Positions 8,408 through 15,738 of a DNA stretch of 23,652 nt are shown here, piece by piece. The stretch is taken from the NCBI GenBank assembly GCA_001303705.1, contig LJUI01000023.1:1-23652 (forward strand), read 5' to 3'. The notes beneath the pieces are model-generated. The model was not told the DNA's origin and made no database searches. It saw only the letters and a program-made list of their open reading frames with translations. This stretch comes from a candidate division TA06 bacterium SM23_40 (GTDB lineage Bacteria > LJUI01 > SM1-40). The number at the start of each line of letters is the position of its first letter. Positions within the stretch are counted from its first letter, which is position 1. The translations under genes were made by a program, and so were the position numbers.

Positions 8408-9349
8408 TCAGGTGGTGTCTCTCCGCTGGTCGATGAGATAGTTGCTGCCCCGCATCTGCTTCAGGCGGTGTTTGATCTCTGTCAGGATCTCTGCTACCTG
8501 GAGGTGGCTGGTGAAGTTGCGATGAACGTTTGTCGTCACGGAGAGAGAGATCGTCATAATGGGGAATTTCACGCCTTTGCCCGTTCTGTCTTCTGATAGG
8601 ATGTATCCTCTCTCGCGATCCCCCTCTTTGTAGTGTACCCCTATCGCACCGTCGAACCTCTTGATGATCTTCTGACACACGTCCTCGATCGATCCGGGGT
8701 CGGCGATTATCATGAAATCGTCGCCACCAACGTGTCCGATGAACGCATCCTCGTCGCCCGAGTGGATCACGAGGTTCTTCAGAATCCGCGCGACAAGCTG
8801 GATGACCTCGTCTCCTGCGGCGTATCCATAAACGTCATTGTAGCCTTTGAAGTTGTCGAGATCGACGTAACAGATCGCGAATGTCCTTTTTGCCAGGATC
8901 CGGTTCTTGATCTCCTCTTCGATGGCCAGGTTGCCGGGCAGCTTCGTGAGGGGATTGGCGCCGATGTGCTGTCTCGCCTCACGCAGCCTTGCCTTCACTC
9001 TCCATTTCAGCTCCTCCGGATCGAAGAACTTCGAGATGTAGTCTTCAGCGCCGAGTTCGAGGCCGCGGATGGTATCCTCAGTGCTGTCTCGGCCGCTGAT
9101 GAAGATGATCGGGATATTCGATCGGAATGGATTCTGCTTGAGTTTGCGGCAGAGTTCCAGGCCGTCCAGTTTCGGCATGTTGACGTCGAGAAGGATGAGA
9201 TCTGGTTCATCGATGAGCACGCGGTTGAATGCATCATTGCCGTCCTTGGCCTCTGAGACCGCGTATTCCCATGATTCTAAGATGTCCCGCAGCGAGGTGC
9301 GGACTAGCGGGTCATCGTCGACGATGAGGATTTTCTCCTTGATCGGCAC
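8408..9349 (-). CDS. Response regulator with GGDEF-type output domain
   Basis: A 313-residue cytosolic signalling protein. Residues 5-125 are a receiver domain: DDD at 11-13, phosphoacceptor D55 in LILLDVNMP, and conserved K107 in YISK. Residues ~130-305 are a GGDEF-type diguanylate cyclase domain: PLTKLPGN, DLDNFKGYNDVYGY, and the signature at 208-212, which reads GGDDF rather than GGDEF/GGEEF. The RxxD product-inhibition site expected just upstream is absent. If active it would make c-di-GMP when phosphorylated; the D-for-E change leaves activity uncertain. The start is GTG at 9349 with GAGAGGA about 10 nt upstream. No partner kinase gene is adjacent; the hybrid sensor at 21078-22946 is the only other two-component-type protein here. 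Confidence 0.93.
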   Translation of the reverse strand: MPIKEKILIVDDDPLVRTSLRDILESWEYAVSEAKDGNDAFNRVLIDEPDLILLDVNMPKLDGLELCRKLKQNPFRSNIPIIFISGRDSTEDTIRGLELGAEDYISKFFDPEELKWRVKARLREARQHIGANPLTKLPGNLAIEEEIKNRILAKRTFAICYVDLDNFKGYNDVYGYAAGDEVIQLVARILKNLVIHSGDEDAFIGHVGGDDFMIIADPGSIEDVCQKIIKRFDGAIGVHYKEGDRERGYILSEDRTGKGVKFPIMTISLSVTTNVHRNFTSHLQVAEILTEIKHRLKQMRGSNYLIDQRRDTT

Positions 9350-9724
9350 GGATGGGATGTCCTCTCATGAAGTAATCCGACTGCCTGGACTCTATCCTTG
9401 TTGCAGCAGGACAGTCCGGAAGAACCCCGCTCGCCGATAGTCAAGCATACCAGGAAAATCACTCTTCGTGATATTATGTAGTTCGAGCGGTGAAAACGCA
9501 ATACCTTTTCGAACATTTCCTGCCCTACGTGGGCCGCGGTGACAGGTCAGGGTGTGAGACCGGCCCGCGCGGATGAGCCAGGACTATTTTCGCTTGGTGG
9601 CCGGCCATTCGGCGCGAGCGTCCGGCCATGCGGACGAGTCGCAGCCGGGATCTCTGCGGCCAGGGCTCGAGTAGCTCGTTTTTCGATCCCGTTGAACCTC
9701 CACAGCCAAGAGGGAAGGGCGGCC
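9350..9724. other. Divergent intergenic region between GGDEF regulator and HAD hydrolase
   Basis: The 375 bp separate two divergently read genes, so promoters for both must lie here, but I see no consensus pair. An AT-richer patch at about 9450-9520 contains a short inverted repeat (GTTCGA 9481-9486 / TCGAAC 9509-9514). The plus-strand frame is open from 9539, but its translation is Arg/Ala-rich and unlike the HAD domain, so I treat it as non-coding. Confidence 0.4.
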
Positions 9725-10423
9725 ATGATCAAGGCGGTCTTCTTCGATTTCGGCGCCACTCTTATGGATGGTGAGAGCGATCGTACGGCACATCGAGAAC
9801 TCATGCGGGAAGTGGCGGAGTCGCTTGGGCTCTCCATCAGTGCTGACGAATTGCTCGTTCTCTTCGAGGGGGTGATCTTTCCTCGGGCCTCGATCCGGCC
9901 CCGGCGGTGGGTCACGACACGGCAGCTCGTGGAGGAGACGTTACCCGCGCTTCTCGGCGAGCGGTTCGGGGCCGATCTGGAGACCTGGGATTGGGATTGG
10001 TTCTGGAAGACCTATTTCGACACGCACCGCGAGCATGCGTCTCTGTTTCCTGCCGCCCGACGCACACTCGATTGGGTGAAGGCTCGGGACGTCCACCTCG
10101 GACTCATCTCTGACATCGACGACGACTATCTCTACTTCCAGATGGACACCTTCGGGATCACCGGACTATTCGATTCGATCACAACGTCGGAGGCAGTGGG
10201 GGTGGGTAAGCCGAACCCGAAGATCTTTCTCGCCGCGCTGGAGCAGGCGGGATGCAGCGGGGGCGAAGCAGTCTACGTGGGGGATTCCAGGGAAAAAGAC
10301 ATGATGGGAGCGAAGGCAGTGGGGATGATGACGATCTGGCTGGGAAGCGGCGAATGCCCTGAAGCCGACCACCAGATCGACGACATCGGATCAGTGCCCT
10401 CGATCCTCGAACCTGAACTCTAG
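9725..10423 (+). CDS. HAD-superfamily hydrolase
   Basis: A 232-residue phosphatase-type HAD protein. Motif I is FFDFGATL (nucleophile D8; the usual second Asp is Gly, as in some other HAD subfamilies). Motif II is GLISDIDDDY, motif III the Lys in VGKPNPKIF, and motif IV GDSREKDMMGA. An all-alpha cap lies between motifs I and II, as in the HAD-IA group (phosphoglycolate phosphatase / YjjG-like). The substrate is unknown. ATG 9725 starts exactly at motif I after a purine-rich GGGAAGGGCGG; an in-frame upstream extension to 9539 has no homology-like content. One base after the stop codon a tandem repeat array begins, and a second truncated copy of this gene's 3' end lies 548 bp downstream. Confidence 0.92.
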   Translation: MIKAVFFDFGATLMDGESDRTAHRELMREVAESLGLSISADELLVLFEGVIFPRASIRPRRWVTTRQLVEETLPALLGERFGADLETWDWDWFWKTYFDTHREHASLFPAARRTLDWVKARDVHLGLISDIDDDYLYFQMDTFGITGLFDSITTSEAVGVGKPNPKIFLAALEQAGCSGGEAVYVGDSREKDMMGAKAVGMMTIWLGSGECPEADHQIDDIGSVPSILEPEL

Positions 10424-10586
10424 CCCCCGGGGACGTTGGTAGGTTCAGAAGGTTACTGCGACGATCCCCCGGGGACGTTGGTAGGTTCAGAAGGTTACTG
10501 TGAACGACCCCCAGAGGACATTGGTAGGTTCAGAAGGTTACTGGGGGCGACCCCCAGAGGACATTGGTAGGTTCTGAAAGTTACTG
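10424..10586 (+). repeat. Four tandem ~42-bp repeat units
   Basis: Units start at 10424, 10466, 10508 and 10551. Each has a CCCCC lead, then GGGGACGTTGGTAGG or the variant AGAGGACATTGGTAGG, then TTCAGAAGGTTACTG, separated by ~7 variable bases. Units 1 and 2 are almost identical, as are 3 and 4, suggesting stepwise amplification. With such short gaps this is not a CRISPR array. The units share core words (GGACGT, GAAGGTTA) with the inverted copies at 10620-10835 and the degenerate copies at 12813-12975. Confidence 0.9.
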
Positions 10587-10619
10587 CGTTCGCAGCCCCC
10601 GACTGCGGGTCTCGTTCTC

Positions 10620-10835
10620 GGGGACGTACCTGGGAAATGAAGGTTATTACGTTTCGTTCGCCGGGACGTACCCGGCAAACAGGAAATGAAGGTTAATGTC
10701 CTGTTTCTGGCAGCGGTACGGAAAGCGGAAACGAGGAGAGAAGGCGTGGGGGCCCAGCCACAAAGGTGAATAACCCTCAAAACCCAGGTACGTCCCCGGA
10801 GGCGTGAATAACCTTGAAAACGCAGGTACGTCCCC
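10620..10835. repeat. Inverted REP/BIME-like repeat pair
   Basis: Two plus-orientation copies (10620-10649, GGGGACGTACCTGGGAAATG then AAGGTTATTA; and 10663-10697) face two minus-orientation copies (10766-10797 and 10804-10835, each starting GTGAATAACC and ending GGTACGTCCCC). The arms can pair over ~30 bases and enclose about 100 bp that itself contains an 8-bp stem (10677-10684 / 10699-10706). The mosaic of direct and inverted short repeats is what REP/BIME elements mobilised by RAYT transposases look like; no RAYT gene is in the window, so that origin is inferred. Confidence 0.75.
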
Positions 10836-10838
10836 GAA

Positions 10839-10971
10839 GGTTGAGGACGTGACAGGAGCGAAGGCAGTGGGGATGATAACGATCTGGCTGGGAAGCGGTG
10901 AATGCCCTGAAGCCGACTTCCGGATTGGCGGCATCGTATCAGTGCCTTCGATCCTCGAAAGCAGACTCTAA
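10839..10971 (+). pseudogene. Truncated second copy of the HAD hydrolase 3' end
   Basis: Positions 10849-10971 align without gaps to 10301-10423 of the intact HAD gene, 104 of 123 bases identical by hand count, and 61 of 63 in the core (10855-10917). The reading frame is preserved: GAKAVGMITIWLGSGECPEA, ending in an equivalent stop (TAA instead of TAG). Everything upstream of motif IV is missing and replaced by the inverted repeat mosaic, whose last unit ends at 10835. The fragment therefore cannot make a HAD enzyme. A GTG at 10849 could in theory start a 40-residue peptide. It is best read as the remnant of a tandem HAD duplication broken at the repeats. Confidence 0.85.
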
Positions 10972-10979
10972 CAGGCTTC

Positions 10980-12719
10980 TCATATCACATGGATCTCAAA
11001 CGAGGACTCGTCGGCGATGACTCCCGGGTAGATACCCACTCTCCCGATGATCGCATACGTTCCCTCTTGCGTCGCTAGCGGGATGTTGATCTCACAGTCG
11101 TAGGCGATGATCTCGCCCGACTCGAGCCCTCCGTGGATCGGGTTGTTGGGTACGTTGATGAGCCCGGCCGGGATCAGGCGCTCGGGGCCGCCCGAAGGTC
11201 TCACCATCAGCCAGAAGTCGCCGGTGACAGGCGACGCATGGAAGTTCGCAACCGTGATCGTGCAGCGAATGGTGTCGCCGGGAGGCAGGAGCGTCGGCCC
11301 GGTCGGGACGAGCTCCACGCAGACGCCAATCCGGCGTTCCCCGCGCGAGGCATAGATGTCGTAACCTCCCCAGCGGCGATAGTCCTGCCAGACGACATGT
11401 GGGGCATCCGGAGAGATGAGGGCGACGATTGGATTGTAGGCGGCGGAACCGGTCGTATCGTCGTCCACCCGTGAGTCGGGGACGGTCCAGCTGAGTCCGC
11501 CATCGGTCGAGGAAGAGAGATAGATATCCCAGTCGCCGTTTCTGTAGTCCATCCACGAGGCGCATGCGACTCCGTCCCGAGAGTAGAAGAGGCTGGGATA
11601 TGTGCCGACGCCCTGCTCGGCGTCGTTCGCCTGGCTGCTCGGCCCGAAGCTGAGTCCCCCGTCCGTAGAGGCGCTTACCCGCACCTCAGTCGGCCCTGCA
11701 AAATCATCGTTGTACCAGGCGATCAAGATTCTCCCCGTCTCATCTACCCCGATGACGCGCGATGCAACCTGCTGATAGTAGGCGCTGATATCATTCACTC
11801 TGACATTCGGTGTCCAGGAATCTCCCGCATCCGTGGAGCGAGCGAAGTAGACCTCGGGAAAACGCGACGGACCGGGCTCCCGCCAGTCGTTCCAGGTGCA
11901 GTACAGGTCGTCGAGATCGTCCGGACTGGCCCACAGGCATGACTCTCCCGCCACCGGATTGTTCCCGGTTTCGTCGCTAACGCGCACGTTCTCCGACCAG
12001 GTCGCACCGCCGTCCGTGGAGCGGGCGAAGTAGACTTGATGATAGACCCCTTCCCGCCAGTCGGTCCAGGAGACGTAGACCCGCTCCTGTCCATTGGCGG
12101 CGATTGAAGCACGCATGTAGTCGGAGGGGCTGGTGCTCGAGCCTGCCGTGTTGACCTTTACGTCCGGCGTCCACACCCACTCGCCCCCCTGGAGGATGCG
12201 GCGCGAGGAGTAGACATCCCAGACGCCGAGCCGATCGTCCTCCCACGCTGCATAGACATTTCCGTCTGCGTCGACGGCGACCGAAGGGAAGCGCGAGTAT
12301 GTTCCGGTCGTTCGGTCATCGACCAACTCGCTGGCAGACCAGGTCAATCCGCCATCTGTCGATTGAGAGAAGTAGATATGGTGCTGGCCGGTTCGGTCGT
12401 CCATCCAGACGACGTTGAGCCAGCCTTCCGGGCCGATCGCAAGCTCCGGCCAGAGATGTGTGCCGGCCGGTATGTCGTTGACGCGGACGTCGGGAGAGAA
12501 GACCCACCAGGAGAGTTCATCGATCGCCAGGATGGGATCGAACCCAGCCGGATCTCCCTCGATAGTTGTCCGGGCGCCAACGCAATCTGCTTCCCTCGAT
12601 CCCTCTGCCATCTCGAGCCTCACGGTACCTGTGGCGAGGTCATAGGCCGGCGTGATGTCGACGGCCGAGCCCGTGGCAAAGAGCAGCCATCCGATCATTC
12701 CACACTGCACCCACAACAT
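10980..12719 (-). CDS. Exported BNR/Asp-box repeat protein (sialidase-like propeller)
   Basis: A 579-residue protein with an N-terminal hydrophobic signal segment (WLLFATGSAV) and five Asp-box (SxDxGxxW-type) repeats at residues ~120, 235, 295, 351 and 404: STDGGLTW, STDGGATW, STDAGDSW, STDGGLSF, STDGGLSW. Between them AWEDDR/SWTDWR/TWNDWR/SWMDYR phrases mark repeating propeller blades. This is the sialidase/BNR beta-propeller layout, but no catalytic Arg triad or FRIP motif is evident, so a binding or structural role is as likely as glycosidase. Residues ~470-579 form an Ig-like C-terminal domain (LLPPGDTIRCTITVANF). ATG 12719 has GGAGGAGG close upstream. It lies between two clusters of the same repeat family, with its stop 8 bp past the HAD fragment. 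Confidence 0.88.
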   Translation of the reverse strand: MLWVQCGMIGWLLFATGSAVDITPAYDLATGTVRLEMAEGSREADCVGARTTIEGDPAGFDPILAIDELSWWVFSPDVRVNDIPAGTHLWPELAIGPEGWLNVVWMDDRTGQHHIYFSQSTDGGLTWSASELVDDRTTGTYSRFPSVAVDADGNVYAAWEDDRLGVWDVYSSRRILQGGEWVWTPDVKVNTAGSSTSPSDYMRASIAANGQERVYVSWTDWREGVYHQVYFARSTDGGATWSENVRVSDETGNNPVAGESCLWASPDDLDDLYCTWNDWREPGPSRFPEVYFARSTDAGDSWTPNVRVNDISAYYQQVASRVIGVDETGRILIAWYNDDFAGPTEVRVSASTDGGLSFGPSSQANDAEQGVGTYPSLFYSRDGVACASWMDYRNGDWDIYLSSSTDGGLSWTVPDSRVDDDTTGSAAYNPIVALISPDAPHVVWQDYRRWGGYDIYASRGERRIGVCVELVPTGPTLLPPGDTIRCTITVANFHASPVTGDFWLMVRPSGGPERLIPAGLINVPNNPIHGGLESGEIIAYDCEINIPLATQEGTYAIIGRVGIYPGVIADESSFEIHVI

Positions 12720-12812
12720 GATACTCCTCCTCCCAACTGGTTCAGTGCGCTTACCTTCCCTCTGTGCAACGATGATACACCAACGAGAGGGGCTCTGTCA
12801 ATGCCCCCTTAC

Positions 12813-12975
12813 AGGGACGTTGGTAGGGATTGAAGGTTGTCTCGTGCATCGCGTTCAGGGACGCTGGTGGGAGCGGTGACGGTCTAGGCTGGTGCCAGCA
12901 GGTACAGGAGGCACCATTGAGCGTTATTCTGACCAGCACGTGAATGGCGACGTTGGTTGCCATTGAAGGTCGTGT
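12813..12975 (+). repeat. Degenerate copies of the GGGACGTTGGTAGG repeat
   Basis: Three plus-orientation copies: 12813-12840 (AGGGACGTTGGTAGGG then ATTGAAGGTTGT), 12856-12885 (AGGGACGCTGGTGGGAGCGG, decayed) and 12947-12975 (GGCGACGTTGGTTGCCATTG then AAGGTCGTG). The first two are ~43 bp apart, the same period as the array at 10424. The spacing and core words show common origin with that array. Confidence 0.75.
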
Positions 12976-13099
12976 GGACGCTCGTTCGCCTGGAGATATC
13001 GGCACGATGGGGTGGAAGAGAACAGGGGATCGAGGACGAACCTATTCGCGGCTGCGAAAGGCATCGTCCCCGATTCTGCGGGATAGCCTCGGTATTCCC

Positions 13100-13129
13100 T
13101 TGACCTACTCCACAGCACAGAACTAGAAT
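13100..13129 (+). promoter_or_regulatory. Sigma70-type promoter for the HEAT-repeat gene
   Basis: TTGACC (13100-13105), 18-bp spacer, TAGAAT (13124-13129); each hexamer matches consensus at five of six positions. Transcription would start near 13137, about 95 nt before the ATG at 13231. Confidence 0.55.
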
Positions 13130-13230
13130 ATGGATCGGGTTCGAGACGCAGGTTCGGAATCATGAAGGACGAAGGTCAGGGTTGCGCTTCTGCGTCTGAA
13201 CAGCCGGGTGTTTCAACGGAGAGGCATTGG

Positions 13231-14322
13231 ATGCGGGAGAACCTCTGGCGATCCTTGTTCGTGGCGCTCCTTTGTGTACCTGCCGCGTGGCGCTCAGTGA
13301 CCTGGGCCGAAGTGGTGAGGTCCTCGGTCGTCGAAGAGCTGCTCGGGCAGGCCGCTGAGGCTGAGACAGAGGAGGGTCAGGACGAGCTCGCGGCCGGTCT
13401 GACTGAGTTCGGTATGGAGGCGCTCCCCGTTCTCATCGAGCACCTCTCGCTGTACCAGAACCGGCAACAGATTGTTCTCGAAAAGGGGATCGTCGGACTG
13501 GGGGAGGAGGCAGTCGCGCCGCTCATCGAGGCGATCGCAGGCAACTACTGGATCATCCAGCGCGGCATCGAGACCACGCTCGTGCGGTACGGCGAGCGGG
13601 CGGTGCCGCGCCTGCTCATCGCCCTGGCCCGGTCCGAGGACTCTACGACGAGGAGCATCGCCGCCAGGGCGCTCGGCTCGATCGGCGATGAGCGCGCGAC
13701 CGAAGCACTCATACGCACGTCCATCCGCGACCGCCGGTGGTCGGCGCGTCGCTCAGCCGCGGAGGCGCTCGGCTCGATCGGCGGCCGCAGGGCAACGCGT
13801 GCGCTGATCGAGGCACTTGGCGACAGGGATCCGGAGGTGCGGCGTGCGGCAGTCCAGGGGCTGGGGCGCATCGCTATCGAGCTCGGGTCCGACACCCTGG
13901 CTGCGCCTTACGAGATTGTCAGTCGCAGAGCCGTGCTCGAGCAGGCTGTGATTCCGCTTGTTCACAGGCTGGAGGATGAGAGCTACGGGGTGCGGACCTC
14001 CGCCGCAAAGGCGCTTGGCGAGATGGGGGGTGCGGCTGTCGGGCCGCTTTCCGAGGTGGCCAGGGGTGACGACCTGGCTGCTGCCGGGCTGGCGATCATG
14101 GCGCTCGGGGAGATAGGAGATGGGCGGGCCACCGATCTGCTCGTCGAGATGCTCGGGAGGAGGGAGTGGGCGCTGCGTGCCTGGGCAGCCGATGCCCTGG
14201 GCTCAATGGGCGGGAAGGATCTCGGCGGCGCGCTTCGCGCCGCTCATGTGGATGAGACTCATCCCCTTGTCCGCTCGCGTATCGAGCGTGCGCTCGAGAC
14301 GATTGACCAGCAGGGAGAGTGA
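13231..14322 (+). CDS. Exported HEAT-repeat (PBS-lyase-like) protein
   Basis: A 363-residue protein: signal peptide (RSLFVALLCVPAAW, residues ~6-20), then at least eight ~31-residue HEAT/PBS-lyase repeats. Typical helices read TRSIAARALGSIGDERATEA, ARRSAAEALGSIGG, VRRAAVQGLGRIA, VRTSAAKALGEMGG and LRAWAADALGSMGG. Such superhelices are protein-protein scaffolds; true PBS lyases act in phycobilisomes, which is not the context here. I start at ATG 13231 (GGAGAGG 6 nt upstream) because the signal peptide follows directly; the in-frame ATG at 13162 would add 23 residues ahead of it. It is single, converging on the ECF sigma operon 57 bp away. Confidence 0.9.
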   Translation: MRENLWRSLFVALLCVPAAWRSVTWAEVVRSSVVEELLGQAAEAETEEGQDELAAGLTEFGMEALPVLIEHLSLYQNRQQIVLEKGIVGLGEEAVAPLIEAIAGNYWIIQRGIETTLVRYGERAVPRLLIALARSEDSTTRSIAARALGSIGDERATEALIRTSIRDRRWSARRSAAEALGSIGGRRATRALIEALGDRDPEVRRAAVQGLGRIAIELGSDTLAAPYEIVSRRAVLEQAVIPLVHRLEDESYGVRTSAAKALGEMGGAAVGPLSEVARGDDLAAAGLAIMALGEIGDGRATDLLVEMLGRREWALRAWAADALGSMGGKDLGGALRAAHVDETHPLVRSRIERALETIDQQGE

Positions 14323-14379
14323 AGGGTCGGGTCACCTCGACGACTGTGTGTCAGCGGGCTCCGGCAGAGTTGGAGCTCG

Positions 14380-14694
14380 TTACTCGATCACAACCGCAGT
14401 TCCGTAGGCGAGGAGCTCAGCTGCCCCCTGCATCATGCTAGCGGTCGTGAAGCGGAGCCCCACCACGGCATTCGCCCCGAGCGACTTGGCCTCGTCGACG
14501 AGACGGTCGATGGCCTGCTCCCGTGACTCGGCGATCATCTTCGTATAATCCGTAATCTCACCGCCTACGAGACCCCTGAGGACGGCAAGCAGGTCCTTGC
14601 CGACGTGCCTGGCACGAATGGTGTTTCCTCTAACCAGCCCCAGGGTCTTGACTATCTTCCTGCCGGGCACTTCATCCGAAGTCACAAGGATCAT
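14380..14694 (-). CDS. YbjQ/UPF0145 (DUF74) family protein
   Basis: A 104-residue protein, the usual length for the family. It opens MILVTSDEVPGRKIVKTLGL and contains VRGNTIRARHVGKDL, LVGGEITDYTKMI, ESREQAIDRLVDEAKSLGAN, AVVGLRFTTASM and a closing LAYGTAVVIE, all hallmarks of YbjQ (pentameric, often described as a putative heavy-metal-binding domain; molecular role unproven). GGGGGGTGA precedes the ATG. The start overlaps the stop of the anti-sigma gene as ATGA, so it is the third gene of the ECF operon. The long upstream extension of the same frame (to 15042) is a shadow of the anti-sigma gene. Confidence 0.93.
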   Translation of the reverse strand: MILVTSDEVPGRKIVKTLGLVRGNTIRARHVGKDLLAVLRGLVGGEITDYTKMIAESREQAIDRLVDEAKSLGANAVVGLRFTTASMMQGAAELLAYGTAVVIE

Positions 14695-15137
14695 CGAATC
14701 ACCCCCCTGTACTTGTCCTTCCGCCATATGAAGATCCGCTCGCGCGCGACCGAGACGAACAGGACGACAACTCCTATGAGCAATGCGACGACGGCGACTT
14801 TGAGCAGGAGACTGACCTGTGGGTCGCGAACGAACTGGTCCACGAATCTGAAGGCGGCGTAGATGAGGACGAGGATCGTTCCTATGGAAGTGAGTATCCA
14901 GGCTACTCCCCGTTCCAGACGGTTGTACACATTCGCCCAGTAGCGCTCCCACACTTCGTCTTCTGGTTCTACGAATTTCATCTGATCCGTCACCCCCTTC
15001 AGCTTCCTGAACTCCTCCAGCTCGCGGGCACAGGCCGGACATTCCCTGATATGGTCTTCGAGCCGCACACGTTCGTCGGGTCCGATCTCACCATCGAGAA
15101 GGCTCATTATGAGCAGCTTGTAGTCGTCGCAGGGCAT
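14691..15137 (-). CDS. Zinc-finger (ZAS/HC2) anti-sigma factor, membrane-anchored
   Basis: A 148-residue protein with a cytosolic N-terminal anti-sigma zinc domain (C3, H29, C33, C36: the Hx3CxxC arrangement in EDHIRECPAC) and two hydrophobic segments in the C-terminal half (WILTSIGTILVLIYAAF at ~80-96 and LLLKVAVVALLIGVVVLFVSV at ~110-130). ZAS proteins hold ECF sigma factors inactive and release them on redox or envelope signals; there is almost no periplasmic part here, so sensing is likely cytosolic or within the membrane. It begins 17 bp after the sigma gene ends and overlaps the YbjQ start by 4 nt. The ribosome binding site (GAGAAGAG) is moderate. Confidence 0.92.
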   Translation of the reverse strand: MPCDDYKLLIMSLLDGEIGPDERVRLEDHIRECPACARELEEFRKLKGVTDQMKFVEPEDEVWERYWANVYNRLERGVAWILTSIGTILVLIYAAFRFVDQFVRDPQVSLLLKVAVVALLIGVVVLFVSVARERIFIWRKDKYRGVIR

Positions 15138-15154
15138 GGGCTCTTCTCACTGAA

Positions 15155-15718
15155 CTAAAGACGAGCGGTCAGCTTCTCCTTCAACGCCGCACGGGCGCGA
15201 TAGAGGCGCGACTTGACAGTTCCCATAGGACAGCCGAGCAGCGCGGCGATCTCCTCGTACTGGAGGTTCTCGAAGTGGCTCAGTACGATGATCTCGCGAT
15301 GCTCGGGATCGAGCTCCATGATGGCCCGCCACACTTCCTTGCTGAACTCCTCTCGCTCCAGTGAGGATTCGGGGGTCTGGCCATCAGGATCCCGCCATTC
15401 AAGGACTTCCTCTGACACGTCGACGAACGTCCGGCGGTGGCGCTTCCTCTTACGGAGGAACGTGAGTACGTGATTGCGCAGAATTGTATAGAACCAGGCG
15501 TAGAAGGTGAACCGTTCGTCGTACCGACTCAGTGCACGGTAGCACTTGACAAATGCCTCCTGTGAGAGATCGAGTGCATCCTCGTGATTGCCAACCAGGC
15601 CGAGGGCCATGAAGTAGGCACGCCGCATATACCTCTTCACGAGGAGCTCGAATGCCTTCTCATCCCCCTGCTTGGCCTTTATGACGAGTTCTCGATCTTC
15701 CTCATGCGACGACTGCAT
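15155..15718 (-). CDS. ECF-family RNA polymerase sigma factor (RpoE-like)
   Basis: A 187-residue ECF sigma factor. Sigma region 2 spans ~20-90, with DALDLSQEAFVKCYRAL and FYAWFYTILRNHVLTFLRKRKR. Region 4 (~130-185) has LDPEHREIIVLSHFENLQYEEIA, then the helix-turn-helix LLGCPMGTVKSRLYRAR. It is full length for the RpoE-like group. It directs RNA polymerase to a stress or envelope regulon and is normally restrained by the adjacent zinc-finger anti-sigma. A GGAACAT...GTATACT element just upstream (15739-15768) fits autoregulation. The ribosome binding site is weak, which may keep basal expression low. Confidence 0.95.
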   Translation of the reverse strand: MQSSHEEDRELVIKAKQGDEKAFELLVKRYMRRAYFMALGLVGNHEDALDLSQEAFVKCYRALSRYDERFTFYAWFYTILRNHVLTFLRKRKRHRRTFVDVSEEVLEWRDPDGQTPESSLEREEFSKEVWRAIMELDPEHREIIVLSHFENLQYEEIAALLGCPMGTVKSRLYRARAALKEKLTARL

Positions 15719-15738
15719 CGGAGAGCGGCTCCCACATC

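Larger units (their letters stand above)
12720..13230. other. Divergent intergenic region with degenerate repeats and a promoter
   Basis: The region separates the divergent BNR and HEAT genes. It contains three degenerate copies of the repeat family (12813-12975) and a good sigma70-type promoter (13100-13129) for the HEAT gene. Open frames across it (for example 12751-13005 minus) are built of the repeats and show no ribosome binding site or recognisable product. Confidence 0.5.

Noticed and set aside
9725-10423. HAD motif I with Gly instead of the second Asp as a sign of a dead enzyme
   Set aside because: DxG-type motif I occurs in otherwise functional-looking HAD subfamilies, and motifs II to IV are intact, so decay is not supported.
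10424-10586. Possible CRISPR array
   Set aside because: Repeat units are ~35 bp but the gaps are only ~7 bp, far too short for spacers; there are no cas genes, and related copies occur in inverted orientation nearby.
10647-10934. Minus-strand open frame across the inverted repeats
   Set aside because: Its translation is produced by the repeat words themselves (for example GTYLGFEGYSPL) and by the reverse of the HAD fragment; such frames appear wherever the repeat occurs.
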